From the NCBI GenBank assembly GCA_009885535.1, contig VFKL01000079.1:1-40811 (forward strand): 40,811 nt of DNA. Direction: 5' to 3'. The notes below the pieces were generated by a model that did not search any database, had not been told where the DNA came from, and saw only the letters and a program-made list of their open reading frames with translations. Of this stretch, positions 9,696 through 20,293 are shown piece after piece (position 1 is the stretch's first letter; every line of letters starts with the position of its first letter). Source of the DNA: Chitinophagaceae bacterium. Its GTDB lineage: Bacteria > Bacteroidota > Bacteroidia > Chitinophagales > Chitinophagaceae. The translations under genes were made by a program, and so were the position numbers.

Positions 9696-10145
9696 TTATA
9701 GTAAATATTCTGCTATTACAATTTTCTTCTGTTTCATCATAACTTACCAAGCGTTTGGCATTCCCATTAATTCTCCTAAATTTTTAGGTATCACTTGCCA
9801 ACGAAGTCCAAATTTATCAATACATCAGCCACATTGATCCTCTTTTCCTTCATGAATAAATAGTTCCAGTATGTATCAATTTCAATTTGGTCATCGCAAT
9901 TAATGGCAAACGATATAGCATCATTAAATGGATGATGCGTTTTTTCTGTGATCATAAAAGAATAGCTTTGGCCAAAAATTTCCACTTCACACATTTCGGT
10001 GTTTCCGCTACGTGTTTGTCCTAAAGGCATGATATTCTCCGATTCAAAAAACTTCCAAAATATTTTTATAATAATAAATAACTATTGAAATAATGCCTCA
10101 ATCGGTATTAAACCAAAGGCTAGGTATAATTTTGTTTTGGAACAT
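9696..10145 (-). pseudogene. decayed VOC/PhnB-like family gene
   Basis: Minus strand reads MFQNKIIPSLWFNTD*GIISIVIYYYKNI... then FFESENIMPLGQTRSGNTEMCEVEIFGQSYSFMITEKTHHPFNDAISFAINCDDQ... then EGKEDQCG*CIDKFGLRWQVIPKNLGELMGMPNAW*VMMKQKKIVIAEYLL*. Homology spans three frames with internal stops at 10098-10100 (TGA), 9825-9827 (TGA) and 9744-9746 (TAA). Confidence 0.88.
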
Positions 10146-10157
10146 TTTCGGGGAAAT

Positions 10158-10730
10158 TTAAAATGCTTGATCATCAGAATCATCAACTACCACATCGTCA
10201 TTTTCCGTGCCATCATCACCATCGCCTTCATTCATAAAACCATCAGTTAGGGCGTCTGGTTGAAGGTCATATTTCTCTTCCATTTCTGCTAATCTTGAAT
10301 CTATAATGCCTTTAGTACCATATTGAGACGGACCAATTCCTTCAATCCTTACGCAAGCAGGATATTCAATTTTGTTGCTTCCTTCTTTATCTACGTTTAT
10401 CAACTCAATCATAAACTTCCAACTTTTTGTAAAATCGTATTCGTAAATAAATTTTTGATTGGGATCTGCAATTTGGCTTCCTAATAAAACTTCCTGCATT
10501 AAAACAGGTTCTACTTTATAGGCTTTATCATACTTTTCTAAGGTAATTTCTTTTCCATATTGCCATAAATCATTGCTCTTATAAAATGTGGCTGCATGCT
10601 TTTGATCAAACTCAAATGCCTTTAAAATAGCTAGATGTAACTCGTGAAAAGTTTGTTGATGTTTGGTTACAATATCTCTGTAAACTGCTTCATCTTCTTC
10701 CCAATAAATCCTAAATTTTAGTATTGCCAT
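10158..10730 (-). CDS. pRiA4b ORF-3-like family protein
   Basis: MAILKFRIYWEEDEAVYRDIVTKHQQTFHELHLAILKAFEFDQKHAATFY and YEYDFTKSWKFMIELI match the pRiA4 ORF-3-like pattern; very acidic C-terminus. Confidence 0.82.
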   Translation of the reverse strand: MAILKFRIYWEEDEAVYRDIVTKHQQTFHELHLAILKAFEFDQKHAATFYKSNDLWQYGKEITLEKYDKAYKVEPVLMQEVLLGSQIADPNQKFIYEYDFTKSWKFMIELINVDKEGSNKIEYPACVRIEGIGPSQYGTKGIIDSRLAEMEEKYDLQPDALTDGFMNEGDGDDGTENDDVVVDDSDDQAF

Positions 10731-10887
10731 ATTCAAAAATAAGGAAAAGTTGCATACAATAACTTATTGGAAACAATCATTTAATTCAACCTAGATTTTG
10801 TAGTTTAAAAAAGTTTATTCCATTAAAAAAACCATCTCATATTTTTCGCAAAAAGCACACCCCAAATAAAGCTTAAATTTAATACAA

Positions 10888-10907
10888 CCCACGGTTTAAA
10901 TCGTAGG
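10888..10907. repeat. REP-like imperfect palindrome CCCACGGTTTAAATCGTAGG
   Basis: CCCACGGTTT / AAATCGTAGG; two mismatches from a perfect 20-bp palindrome. Confidence 0.6.
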
Positions 10908-10931
10908 CTATGAAAACAAATTATTCAACAT

Positions 10932-10947
10932 AACCGTTTAAACGGTT
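10932..10947. repeat. perfect 16-bp palindrome AACCGTTTAAACGGTT
   Basis: AACCGTTT is the exact reverse complement of AAACGGTT; lies 24 nt after the related imperfect palindrome. Confidence 0.75.
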
Positions 10948-11016
10948 TTCATATTTTTAAAAAATGACTAATCACCACATTTATTCAATTGGTATAAAAG
11001 AAAAATTAAACCATAA

Positions 11017-11049
11017 AAAAAGCCATATCAAAAAATGAAATGGCTTTTT
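11017..11049 (-). terminator. intrinsic terminator of the sdhCAB operon
   Basis: AAAAAGCCAT (11017-11026) pairs with ATGGCTTTTT (11040-11049); on the minus strand the stem is followed by a T tract, 18 nt after the sdhB stop. Confidence 0.82.
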
Positions 11050-11066
11050 GCAAATTTTATTAAAAA

Positions 11067-11834
11067 TTATTTTGTTTCTGTAGTTAATCCAGCTTTTAAA
11101 TATTCACTGTTTAATCGTGCAATATTTGAAACAGAAATACCTTTTGGACATTCCGCCTCACATGCATACGTATTTGTACAATTTCCAAAACCCTCTTTAT
11201 CCATTTGAGCAACCATATTCAATACCCTTGATTCTCTTTCTGGACCTCCTTGTGGCAGTAATGCCAATTGAGAAACTTTTGCACCTACAAACAACATGGC
11301 ACTGCCATTTTTACAAGTAGCCACACAAGCACCACAACCGATACAAGCTGCTGCCATAAACGCATCATCCGCATCTTTTTTATCAATTGCAATGGCGTTT
11401 GCATCTACTGCATTTCCGGTATTTACACTTATAAATCCACCTGCCTGTATAATTCTATCAAAAGCAGAACGGTTCACTACTAAATCTTTCAAAACCGGGA
11501 AAGCCTTGCTACGCCATGGTTCTACCGTAATGGTATCGCCATCTTTAAACGCACGCATGTGCAATTGACAGGTAGTGTTTTGTTGCCAAGGTCCGTGCGC
11601 TTGTCCATTGATGTACATGCTGCACATGCCACAAATTCCTTCACGGCAATCATGATCAAATGCAATCGGCTCTTTGCCATCTACAATTAATTGCTCGTTC
11701 AATACATCAAACATTTCCAAAAAACTCATTTCGGATGAAATGCCTTTTACTTGATACGTTTCTAATTTACCCTGCTCCTTACTGTTTTTTTGACGCCAAA
11801 CCTTTAAGGTCAGATTCATGTGATAATGTTCCAT
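11067..11834 (-). CDS. sdhB: succinate dehydrogenase/fumarate reductase iron-sulfur subunit
   Basis: [23 protein letters not shown] (2Fe-2S), [19 protein letters not shown] and [24 protein letters not shown] (Fe-S cluster motifs). The true start may be Met6 (11819). Confidence 0.96.
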   Translation of the reverse strand: MEHYHMNLTLKVWRQKNSKEQGKLETYQVKGISSEMSFLEMFDVLNEQLIVDGKEPIAFDHDCREGICGMCSMYINGQAHGPWQQNTTCQLHMRAFKDGDTITVEPWRSKAFPVLKDLVVNRSAFDRIIQAGGFISVNTGNAVDANAIAIDKKDADDAFMAAACIGCGACVATCKNGSAMLFVGAKVSQLALLPQGGPERESRVLNMVAQMDKEGFGNCTNTYACEAECPKGISVSNIARLNSEYLKAGLTTETK

Positions 11835-11890
11835 ACGTTATATTTTTTGATTGTCTATTTGTGAAACAACATCCAATCGTTTATCAATGA

Positions 11891-13867
11891 TTATTTATAA
11901 CTTCTTTGTGTTGGTTTTACAATGTCAAAGCTCAATGCTTCTTTATGCAATTCCCAGCTGCTATCTCCTTTATTTTCCCATGCGGCTACGTATGCATAGT
12001 TTTCATCGTCTCTTTTTGCTTCACCATCTTCTGTTTGACTTTCCTCTCTAAAGTGACCACCACAACTTTCGTTTCTATCTAGTGCATCTAAACACATCAA
12101 TTCTCCCAATTCAATCAAATCTGCTACCCTACCGGCTTTGTCTAATTCTAAATTAAAAGAATTGATTTCTCCAGGAATTCTAACATCGCTCCAAAACTCT
12201 TTTTTCAAGGCACGAACTTCTTCAATGGCTTGTTTTAATCCTTTTTCACTTCTTGCCATTCCGCATTTATCCCAAATGATTTTACCCAATCTTTTATGAA
12301 AACTTTCAACGGTTTGTTTTCCTTTAATATTTATTAGTGTATTCAAACGATCTGAAACTGCTTTTTGGGCTTCAGCGAATGCAGAATGATCGGTTGAAAT
12401 TGAATTCGTATGAATTTCGTCTGCTAAATAATTTCCTAAAGTATATGGAATTACAAAATAACCATCGGCCAAACCTTGCATTAATGCAGAAGCACCCAAA
12501 CGATTGGCACCATGATCACTGAAGTTTGCTTCGCCTAAGGCGTACAAACCTTTTACTGTAGTTTGTAATTCGTAATCAACCCACAATCCGCCCATGGTGT
12601 AATGCACCGCTGGATATATACGCATTGGAGTTTCGTATGGATTTTCACCAGTTATTTTTTGATACATTTCAAATAAGTTGCCATATTTTTCTTCTACAAC
12701 TTTCTTTCCTAAAGCAACAATTTCTTCGTGGCTTAAATTGTCATTACCGGCTTTACCTGCTTCTATTTTACCATAACGAACAATCGCATCTTTATAATCT
12801 AAATAAACCGCCATTTTTGTAGTTCCTACACCGTAACCCTCATCACATCTTTCTTTGGCTGCTCTTGATGCAACGTCGCGCGGTACAAGGTTTCCAAATG
12901 CTGGATATCTTCTTTCTAAATAATAATCTCTTTCATTTTCTGGAATGTCTTTTGGATTTCTACTCTCTTCTTTTTTTAATGGCACCCAAATTCTACCGTC
13001 ATTTCTCAAACTCTCGCTCATCAAGGTTAATTTACTTTGATGGTCGCCACTAACGGGTATGCATGTAGGATGGATTTGCGTAAAACAAGGATTTCCAAAA
13101 AACGCTCCTTTTTTATGCGCTTTCCATGCAGCGGTAACATTGCTACCCATTGCATTTGTACTCAAATAAAATACGTTTCCGTATCCACCAGAACATAATA
13201 AAACCGCATGTCCAAAATGACTTTCCAATTCGCCACTAACTAAATCTCTTGCTATAATTCCTCTCGCCTTGTCATCTATTTTAACTACATCAAGCATTTC
13301 ATGTCTTGTGTACATTTTCACGTTACCTAAAGCCACTTGTCTTTCTAAAGCACTGTATGCACCCAATAACAATTGCTGACCTGTTTGACCTGCAGCGTAG
13401 AACGTACGTTGTACCTGCGTTCCGCCAAAAGAACGATTACTTAACAAGCCACCATACTCACGGGCAAACGGAACACCTTGAGCAACGCACTGGTCAATAA
13501 TAGAAGTACTAACTTCGGCCAAACGGTGAACGTTTGCTTCTCTTGCGCGATAGTCACCACCTTTTACCGTATCATAAAATAGACGAAAAACAGAATCACC
13601 ATCATTTTGATAATTCTTTGCGGCATTGATACCACCTTGAGCAGCAATACTGTGCGCACGACGAGGACTATCTTGAAAACAAAAAGCTTTTACTTTATAT
13701 CCCAATTCACCGAGAGAAGCTGCTGCTGAAGCGCCGGCTAAACCAGTACCCACCACAATTACTTCTAATTTTCTTTTATTGGCTGGATTAACCAACTTTA
13801 CATGTCCTTTGTAATCAGTCCACTTTTTGTCCATTTCTCCATGTGGAATCTTTGCATCTAAAGCCAT
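11891..13867 (-). CDS. sdhA: succinate dehydrogenase/fumarate reductase flavoprotein subunit
   Basis: 658 aa. [97 protein letters not shown]. Confidence 0.97.
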   Translation of the reverse strand: MALDAKIPHGEMDKKWTDYKGHVKLVNPANKRKLEVIVVGTGLAGASAAASLGELGYKVKAFCFQDSPRRAHSIAAQGGINAAKNYQNDGDSVFRLFYDTVKGGDYRAREANVHRLAEVSTSIIDQCVAQGVPFAREYGGLLSNRSFGGTQVQRTFYAAGQTGQQLLLGAYSALERQVALGNVKMYTRHEMLDVVKIDDKARGIIARDLVSGELESHFGHAVLLCSGGYGNVFYLSTNAMGSNVTAAWKAHKKGAFFGNPCFTQIHPTCIPVSGDHQSKLTLMSESLRNDGRIWVPLKKEESRNPKDIPENERDYYLERRYPAFGNLVPRDVASRAAKERCDEGYGVGTTKMAVYLDYKDAIVRYGKIEAGKAGNDNLSHEEIVALGKKVVEEKYGNLFEMYQKITGENPYETPMRIYPAVHYTMGGLWVDYELQTTVKGLYALGEANFSDHGANRLGASALMQGLADGYFVIPYTLGNYLADEIHTNSISTDHSAFAEAQKAVSDRLNTLINIKGKQTVESFHKRLGKIIWDKCGMARSEKGLKQAIEEVRALKKEFWSDVRIPGEINSFNLELDKAGRVADLIELGELMCLDALDRNESCGGHFREESQTEDGEAKRDDENYAYVAAWENKGDSSWELHKEALSFDIVKPTQRSYK

Positions 13868-13898
13868 ATTCGTAGAATTAAAAATTAAAAAGCTAATA

Positions 13899-14570
13899 TT
13901 ATTTTATCCAATCAAAAAACATTGCGATTGGCATCGATGCAAATAATAAACAAATGATTATTGCATAACCAAATCCAATAGATTTTATTAAAGGAGTGTA
14001 TTTTTTATGATTGAAGCCCAATGATTGGAACGCACTTTGAAAACCATGATACAAATGCCAGAACAAGGCAATAACGCCAGCAACATATAAGCCAACGATC
14101 CAATTCACACTAAAAACTTCTTTCATTTCTTCAAATAAATTGTGTGGTGCATCTCCTTTTACATACAAGGCTACTTTAGTATCTACATAAAAATGAGACA
14201 AATGCATAACTAAAAACAACAAAAGCAAGGTTCCTAAAATCGCCATAGAACGGCTGTACCATTTGCTGTTTTTATTGGGTTGGCTGTATGCATATTTTAC
14301 AGGTCTAGCATTTTTGTTTTGACTCCATAACATCAGTCCTTGAATGATGTGCGTGATTAAACCGGCAAATAAACCCAATTCTAAAAAGCGCATAATCCAG
14401 TTGTGGCTCATAAAGCGCGCCATTTCATTAAACGTTTTACCTCCATCATTTAAGAAAATACAAGCATTGATGCTGGCATGAACGATTAAAAATAAAATTA
14501 AAAAAAGACCGGTAAAAGCCATCACGTACTTTTTACCAAGTGAAGATGTGAAAAAATGTTTCCAAGTCAT
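13899..14570 (-). CDS. sdhC: succinate dehydrogenase cytochrome b subunit
   Basis: 223 aa with five hydrophobic helices: [55 protein letters not shown]. First gene of the C-A-B order typical of single-cytochrome type B enzymes. Confidence 0.94.
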   Translation of the reverse strand: MTWKHFFTSSLGKKYVMAFTGLFLILFLIVHASINACIFLNDGGKTFNEMARFMSHNWIMRFLELGLFAGLITHIIQGLMLWSQNKNARPVKYAYSQPNKNSKWYSRSMAILGTLLLLFLVMHLSHFYVDTKVALYVKGDAPHNLFEEMKEVFSVNWIVGLYVAGVIALFWHLYHGFQSAFQSLGFNHKKYTPLIKSIGFGYAIIICLLFASMPIAMFFDWIK

Positions 14571-14681
14571 AAGTGAAATTTGAAAGGTAAATTCAGTTGC
14601 AAAAATAAGGGGAGAAAATTCAAAATAGAATTTTTATTATAGCTTTTTATTAAAGATTGAGTTGATAGTTAAACAATTATG

Positions 14682-15245
14682 TTATTCTAATCTTTTCATC
14701 AATTCATTATCTAATGTTTGAAAAATTATTTCCGGCTTTAATGTTCGCCATTGATCCAGCTCAAAAAAATGTACATAATTGGTTATTCTCGCCTTCTTAA
14801 AATCATGTTTTGTAGCCTCGGGCATATTCAAAATAACCACCCAACCATTATCATCTTCCAATTGCTCGTGCCACTCTTCGTAATAACTGTCATCACTGCT
14901 GTGGAAATTAAGCACGTTTTCAGAAAGCAATATGTATTTTGAAATGCCAAGTTGAAACAACACGTCTGTAATGTTTCTTCTGATGGTCATGATGTCGTTT
15001 TCAATGGCGTCGTTCCATTCGCCAATTAATTCTATAATGGCAAAATGTAAATCATAATCAACAAATAAAATCTTCATGTACATCGTTTTGGAACCGAATT
15101 CATCCCACTGCGGATGCACGTAATAGTTATACAGCGTTTTGGTATATTCAAATTCACTGTATTCGTTTCCATAAAAAGGCGACAGTCGATCTTCTTCAGC
15201 GACGTATAAATGACGCCAATTGTAGTAAGGTTCTATGTTTTGCAT
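14682..15245 (-). CDS. conserved hypothetical protein
   Basis: 187 aa ORF with coding-like composition (YYNWRHLYVAEEDRLSPFYG...GWVVILNMPEATKHDFKKARITNYVHFF); family not recognised. Confidence 0.7.
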   Translation of the reverse strand: MQNIEPYYNWRHLYVAEEDRLSPFYGNEYSEFEYTKTLYNYYVHPQWDEFGSKTMYMKILFVDYDLHFAIIELIGEWNDAIENDIMTIRRNITDVLFQLGISKYILLSENVLNFHSSDDSYYEEWHEQLEDDNGWVVILNMPEATKHDFKKARITNYVHFFELDQWRTLKPEIIFQTLDNELMKRLE

Positions 15246-15258
15246 AAAAAAAATAAAA

Positions 15259-15280
15259 AGGTCGGCAAATAAGCCAACCT
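15259..15280 (-). terminator. intrinsic terminator after the thiolase gene
   Basis: Minus strand AGGTTGGC-TTATTT-GCCGACCT (one G-U pair) followed by TTTTATTTTTTTT, 30 nt after the thiolase stop. Confidence 0.87.
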
Positions 15281-15309
15281 ATAATTGTATAAAATGTATT
15301 AAAAATCGA

Positions 15310-16488
15310 CTAACAATTTTCTACTATTAAAGCTGACGCTCCTCCTCCACCATTACAAATACCGGCTGCACCAAATTGAGCATTGTTTTGTTTGAGTACA
15401 TTAATTAAAGTAACAATGATACGAGCGCCACTGCAACCTAAAGGATGACCTAGTGAAACAGCTCCACCGTTTACATTAACTTTTTGTGGATCAAGATTCA
15501 TGCGTTTTGTATTTTCAATACCCACAACAGAAAACGCTTCATTTAATTCCCAATATTGAATTTGCTCCATTGTTAACCCTGCTTTTTCTACCGCTTTTGG
15601 AACTGCCATTGAGGGTGTAGTTGTAAACCACTCTGGCGCTTGTTCTGCATCAGCAAAAGATTTGATTTTTGCAATAGGTGTTAAGCCCAATTCTTCAGCC
15701 TTTTTTTTGCTGATTAAAACCACGGCAGCCGCACCATCATTCATTGTGGAAGCATTGGCAGCAGTAACTGACCCGTCTTTTAGGAAAGCACTTTTTAACC
15801 CTGGAATTTTGTCGAACATTACATTAAATGGCTCTTCATCTTTATAGAAAAGAATTGGATCTCCTTTTTTCTGCGGGATAGACACGGGTATAATTTCATT
15901 TTCAAATTTTCCATTTTGAGATGCCGCCTGACTTCTTTTATAACTTTCAATAGCGAAAGCATCTTGATCTTCTCTAGATATTCCACAAGTTGAAGCGCAC
16001 ATTTCAGCAGCAACGCCCATTGCTTTTCCATCATACACATCCGTTAAACCATCTTTAACCAATCCATCAATAAGCGAAACGTTGCCGTATTTATTTCCCC
16101 ATCTCATATTTTCAGAATAAAAAGGCACATTGCTCATGCTTTCCATTCCACCAGCAACAATAATATCTGCATCTCCAAGCATGATGCTTTGTGCTGCGAT
16201 AGCGATAGATTTCATTCCACTTGCACAAACTTTATTAACAGTAGTGCAAATAACAGAATCAGACAAACCAGCAAATTTCGCCGCTTGTCTAGCAGGTGCT
16301 TGCCCAAGATTTGCTTGTATTACAGAACCCATAATCACTTCATTTACTTGATCTGGATTTATGCCAGATTTTTCAATTGCTCCTTTAATGGCGAATGCTC
16401 CCAATTGTGTGGCTGAAAAACTTTTCAATGTTCCGCCAAAACTACCAATTGGGGTTCTAACTGCGGATAAAATGTACACTTCATTCAT
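15310..16488 (-). CDS. acetyl-CoA C-acyltransferase (thiolase)
   Basis: 392 aa. VNKVCASGMKSIAIAAQSIMLGDADIIVAGGMESMSNVPF, NVNGGAVSLGHPLGCSGARI and ICNGGGGASALIVE thiolase signatures. Confidence 0.97.
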   Translation of the reverse strand: MNEVYILSAVRTPIGSFGGTLKSFSATQLGAFAIKGAIEKSGINPDQVNEVIMGSVIQANLGQAPARQAAKFAGLSDSVICTTVNKVCASGMKSIAIAAQSIMLGDADIIVAGGMESMSNVPFYSENMRWGNKYGNVSLIDGLVKDGLTDVYDGKAMGVAAEMCASTCGISREDQDAFAIESYKRSQAASQNGKFENEIIPVSIPQKKGDPILFYKDEEPFNVMFDKIPGLKSAFLKDGSVTAANASTMNDGAAAVVLISKKKAEELGLTPIAKIKSFADAEQAPEWFTTTPSMAVPKAVEKAGLTMEQIQYWELNEAFSVVGIENTKRMNLDPQKVNVNGGAVSLGHPLGCSGARIIVTLINVLKQNNAQFGAAGICNGGGGASALIVENC

Positions 16489-16643
16489 AATTTATAGTTG
16501 GTTTTTAATTTAAAAAGGGATGATACATTTCTCTAAATAAAAATTATTTATTCACAAGAAAAAAATTGACAAAAAAAATATTTTTTAAAACACAAAATTA
16601 AGCAAATTCATTTTTCGAAATTAAAAATTATCCCTTAATCCCA

Positions 16644-16667
16644 ATGGAAAATTTTATGGAAAATTTT
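16644..16667. repeat. perfect tandem 12-bp repeat ATGGAAAATTTT x2
   Basis: 16644-16655 and 16656-16667 are identical ATGGAAAATTTT units, ending 17 nt before a promoter -33 element. Confidence 0.9.
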
Positions 16668-16684
16668 AAATAGAATGCGATTAA

Positions 16685-16716
16685 TTTGCATTTGTAATAA
16701 CCCTTTATTATTTTTG
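16685..16716 (+). promoter_or_regulatory. Bacteroidota-type promoter of the exopolysaccharide locus
   Basis: TTTG (16685-16688), 20-nt spacer, TATTTTTG (16709-16716): full match to -33 TTTG / -7 TAnnTTTG, about 200 nt upstream of the wza-like start. Confidence 0.65.
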
Positions 16717-16915
16717 AATATGCCACTGAAATTGAATGGTATCTTTATCCATAATTTTTGGAAATCACCCATACAACTAAATAATTTATTTTTTTGAACA
16801 TAATAAATACATCAATTTATAGTTATGTGTAAATAATCTTAATCGTACCCATATAAATCAACGATGAATTGAAAAAAAATCAAGACATTTAATTGCATTT
16901 AAAAATTAAACCCTC

Positions 16916-17713
16916 ATGTTACCACAAATAAAAAAATTTCAACTTATCATTTTTGCAACATTGCTTATCGTTCAATTCAGTTCATGTCTATCCACTGAAA
17001 AAGCTTCCTATTTTTCAAATGTTACCAACTCGAGTATTGACATTGAAAGAGAAAACGAATTAGAACCGAATATTCAAAGGAACGACATTTTAAGTATTTT
17101 CATAAGTAGTTTGAGCCCGGAAGCATCTGCAGTTTTTAACACCACCAATACACAAGCCACGAGCACATCCACTACAACGGGATCAACAAGTGCTGGTGGA
17201 TATTTGGTAAATGCAGAAGGTACCATTCAATTGCCTATACTTGGCAATATAAAAGCAGAAGGACTAACCAAAAAACAATTAAAAACAAACCTTACGAATT
17301 TAATAAATGAAAAAAAATTATTGATTGACCCTGTTGTTACTATTCGTCATTTGAATTATGAAGTAACCATAATTGGAGAAGTTGGAAAACCTACCGTAAT
17401 CAATGTGCCTAATGAAAAAATATCTATGTTAAAAGCACTAGGAATTGCCGGTGACATTACGATTTATGGAAAAAAAGAAAACGTGCTACTTATCAGAGAA
17501 ATTGAGGGGAAAAGAATCGTCAACAGAATTGATTTGAATTCAAAAAACTTTTTATCATCTCCTTATTATTATTTGCAACCCAATGACGTAGTATATGTAG
17601 AAGCCAACGAAAGAAAAGTATTAAACGCAAACAGAAATCAACAATTACTGCCTACAATTTTAAGTGCTTTATCTATTGTAGCTGTTGTAATTACTACTTT
17701 AATCAGAAACTAG
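16916..17713 (+). CDS. polysaccharide biosynthesis/export protein (Wza-like, SLBB)
   Basis: Lipoprotein-type signal (VQFSSCLS), RNDILSIFISSLSPEASAVFN, GYLVNAEGTIQLPILGNIKAEGLTKKQLKTNL, YEVTIIGEVGKPTVINVPNEKISMLKALGIAGDITIYGKKENVLLIRE. Confidence 0.95.
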   Translation: MLPQIKKFQLIIFATLLIVQFSSCLSTEKASYFSNVTNSSIDIERENELEPNIQRNDILSIFISSLSPEASAVFNTTNTQATSTSTTTGSTSAGGYLVNAEGTIQLPILGNIKAEGLTKKQLKTNLTNLINEKKLLIDPVVTIRHLNYEVTIIGEVGKPTVINVPNEKISMLKALGIAGDITIYGKKENVLLIREIEGKRIVNRIDLNSKNFLSSPYYYLQPNDVVYVEANERKVLNANRNQQLLPTILSALSIVAVVITTLIRN

Positions 17714-17765
17714 ATACAATTTAATCTGTTATTATTACCCCATTTAGAAAATATACTTAAATAAA

Positions 17766-20126
17766 ATGAATCAACCCAAAAAGAAAAAAGTAGTTGTAAA
17801 GCAAGAAGAAAGCTTAATTGTTCAACTTTTCTCCCGATATGTTTTTTATTGGCCTTTGTTTTTAGCATTGACATTAGTATTTGGAACTGCAGCCTTTTTT
17901 TATCTCCGATACACCACTCCAATGTATGAGGCCAATGCAACCATGATTATAAAGGATGAAAAAAAAGGAACAGAAAATTCAAAGGGTGTTGATGAATTGA
18001 ATATGATTAATAGTAAAAAAATAATTGAAAATGAAATTGAAGTTTTACAATCGCGATCAATCATGGAGAATGTTGTGAAGAATTTACATCTTTATGCCCC
18101 AATTTCTCATGAAGGAAAAATCAGATCTTTATCTGCTTATACCCTTTCTCCTGTTACAATTATTGTTGAAAATCCTGATGAATTAATAGAAGCAAAAAAC
18201 GTCAACTTTAAATATGATAAAACAACTGAAAAAATATTTATTAATGGCATTTATTCTGGGAAATTAAACGAATGGATAACGACAAAATATGCCAAAATAA
18301 AATTTGTGAAAAATAAAAGTTATAGTCCTTCTAATTTACAAAAATCATTTGAATTTTCGTTTATTCCTGTTAAAGAAATGACGATGAGATTGTTGATAGC
18401 GTTACAAATAACATCAGCCAACAAGTTGTCCTCAATTATTTCATTGAGCTATAAAGATGAGGTTCCTAAAAGATCTGAAGATGTTGTAAATGAGCTGATT
18501 GCAATGTATGATCAAGCATCGGTAAATGAAAAAAATTCGCTAGCAAAAAATACACTTCAATTTGTAAACGAAAGATTAAACATAGTTTCTACTGACCTTG
18601 ATTCGATCGAACAAACGGTTCAAAAGTATAAAACAGGAACAGGTGCGCAAGATATCAGTACACAAGGACAACTATATCTACAAAATGTAAGTAATAACGA
18701 TCAAGAACTTGGGAAAATAAATATGCAGCTTGCCATTTTAAATCAAGTAGACCAAGCCGTTTCTAAAGGGAATAGTGGGTCATTAGGTATAAATCCAACT
18801 TCAATTGGAATAACTGATCCAGGATTAACGCAATTGATCTCAGATCTTAACAGTAAAGAGTTAGAATACGAACGCCTTAAGAAAACTGTTGCAGAAAATA
18901 ACCCAATGTTGATTTCAATACGAGATCAAATCAATAAAATAAAGCCTGATATTCAAAATAACTTGGTTACACAACGTAAAAACTTAGAAATCAGTCAGAA
19001 CAATTTTATGCGAACAAATAATGCTTACAATTCAATGTTGAGAACTATTCCTCAAAAAGAGCGCGATATACTTGAAATTAGCAGAGATCAAAATGTCAAA
19101 AACAGCATTTATTCATTTTTGCTTCAAAAAAAGGAAGAAAGTGAACTGTCATATGCATCAACGCTTTCCGACAGTAGAGTGATTAATAGTGCTCAAGCCA
19201 GCAAATACCCGGTAAGTCCGAATAAAAAACTGATTTTTATAGGTGCAATTTTGGCTTCACTGGTACTTGGCATTTTGTTTATTACGGCTAAAGATTTTTT
19301 AAATAGTAAGATTTTATATAGAAAGGATTTAGAATCAATGACAGCTATACCTGTGTTGGGAGAAATTGCGCAAAATGATGGTAAAGAAAGTATAGTAATT
19401 GGAGCAGGAAAACGAAGTTTCATCGCAGAAGAATTTAGAAAAATACGTGCATCCCTTCATTTTCTTGGGATAAACGCTGATAATAAAAAGATTTTGGTAA
19501 CCTCAAGTATTCCTGGAGAAGGGAAAAGTTTTGTATCTGGAAACTTTGCCATTAGTAATGCATTAACTGGTAAAAAAGTATGTTTAATCGACATTGATTT
19601 GCACAATCCCGGCCTCGGAAAAATGTTTGGAAAAACAACAGAAGATCCAGGAATTAGCGATTATTTAAACGGTAAAAAGCAACCTGAAGACATTATAAAA
19701 AAAGTTCCTGAATTCGAAAATCTGTTTTTTGTTTCATCTGGAGCGATACATGAAAGCCCCTCTGAATTGTTATTAAATGGAAAAATAAAAGATTTTATTG
19801 CTTACTTAGAAAATAAATTTGATTTAATAATTTTAGATACGGCACCTTCAGTTTTAATTACAGATGCCTATTATTTAACGGATTTATGCGATGCAACTTT
19901 ATACATTGTAAGACATAAATACACACCAAAAATGATTATTAAAAGAATTGATGAAACATTGGAAATCAATCCATTAAAAAACATAGCCATAATTTTTAAT
20001 GGCGTTAAAAAAAGAGGATTTTTTAAAAACAATTATGGGTATGGGTATGATTATGTATATGGCGGAAAATACGGCCTCACCGACGATAAAAAAAAGAAAT
20101 CTAAAACACAAGAATCAAGATCATAA
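17766..20126 (+). CDS. polysaccharide chain-length determinant / tyrosine-protein kinase (Wzc-like)
   Basis: N-terminal Wzz domain, Walker A ILVTSSIPGEGKSFVSGNFAISNALTGKKVCLIDIDLHNPGLGKMFG, LIILDTAPSVLITDAYYL, and a Tyr-rich C-terminus NNYGYGYDYVYGGKYG. Confidence 0.96.
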   Translation: MNQPKKKKVVVKQEESLIVQLFSRYVFYWPLFLALTLVFGTAAFFYLRYTTPMYEANATMIIKDEKKGTENSKGVDELNMINSKKIIENEIEVLQSRSIMENVVKNLHLYAPISHEGKIRSLSAYTLSPVTIIVENPDELIEAKNVNFKYDKTTEKIFINGIYSGKLNEWITTKYAKIKFVKNKSYSPSNLQKSFEFSFIPVKEMTMRLLIALQITSANKLSSIISLSYKDEVPKRSEDVVNELIAMYDQASVNEKNSLAKNTLQFVNERLNIVSTDLDSIEQTVQKYKTGTGAQDISTQGQLYLQNVSNNDQELGKINMQLAILNQVDQAVSKGNSGSLGINPTSIGITDPGLTQLISDLNSKELEYERLKKTVAENNPMLISIRDQINKIKPDIQNNLVTQRKNLEISQNNFMRTNNAYNSMLRTIPQKERDILEISRDQNVKNSIYSFLLQKKEESELSYASTLSDSRVINSAQASKYPVSPNKKLIFIGAILASLVLGILFITAKDFLNSKILYRKDLESMTAIPVLGEIAQNDGKESIVIGAGKRSFIAEEFRKIRASLHFLGINADNKKILVTSSIPGEGKSFVSGNFAISNALTGKKVCLIDIDLHNPGLGKMFGKTTEDPGISDYLNGKKQPEDIIKKVPEFENLFFVSSGAIHESPSELLLNGKIKDFIAYLENKFDLIILDTAPSVLITDAYYLTDLCDATLYIVRHKYTPKMIIKRIDETLEINPLKNIAIIFNGVKKRGFFKNNYGYGYDYVYGGKYGLTDDKKKKSKTQESRS

Positions 20127-20154
20127 AGAAATAATAAAAATATCATTGTAAATA

Positions 20155-20187
20155 ATTGTGATTTGTACGTATTTCTACTTACATTTG
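20155..20187 (+). promoter_or_regulatory. possible promoter of the upxY-like gene
   Basis: TACATTTG (20180-20187) matches TAnnTTTG; ATTG (20155-20158) lies 21 nt upstream as a partial -33. About 107 nt upstream of the start at 20294. Confidence 0.4.
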
Positions 20188-20293
20188 TTTTTCAACAGAC
20201 TAACCAAATTTTATCTTAATATTCTAACCGAAGCAACCTTACTCGTATCTATCCGATGAATGACTGTATTTGTTATTCACCAAAAACACCGTT

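Noticed and set aside
9791-10030. 79-aa ORF as an intact small gene
   Set aside because: It is the central fragment of a VOC/PhnB-like pseudogene whose N- and C-terminal parts lie in other frames with internal stops.
9696-10145. TGA recoding (selenocysteine or Trp) to explain the two in-frame TGAs
   Set aside because: There is also a TAA and two frameshifts in the same gene, and TGA is used as a normal stop elsewhere (for example at 27953 and 35121), so decay is the simpler explanation.
11117-13500. Several 60-90 aa plus-strand ORFs across sdhB and sdhA
   Set aside because: All antisense to SdhA/SdhB with intact family motifs; no independent support.
14600-14624. Possible minus-strand promoter of sdhC (CAAAAATA with CAAA on the plus strand)
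   Set aside because: Spacer is only 13 nt, versus about 20 nt for the clear promoters in this window.
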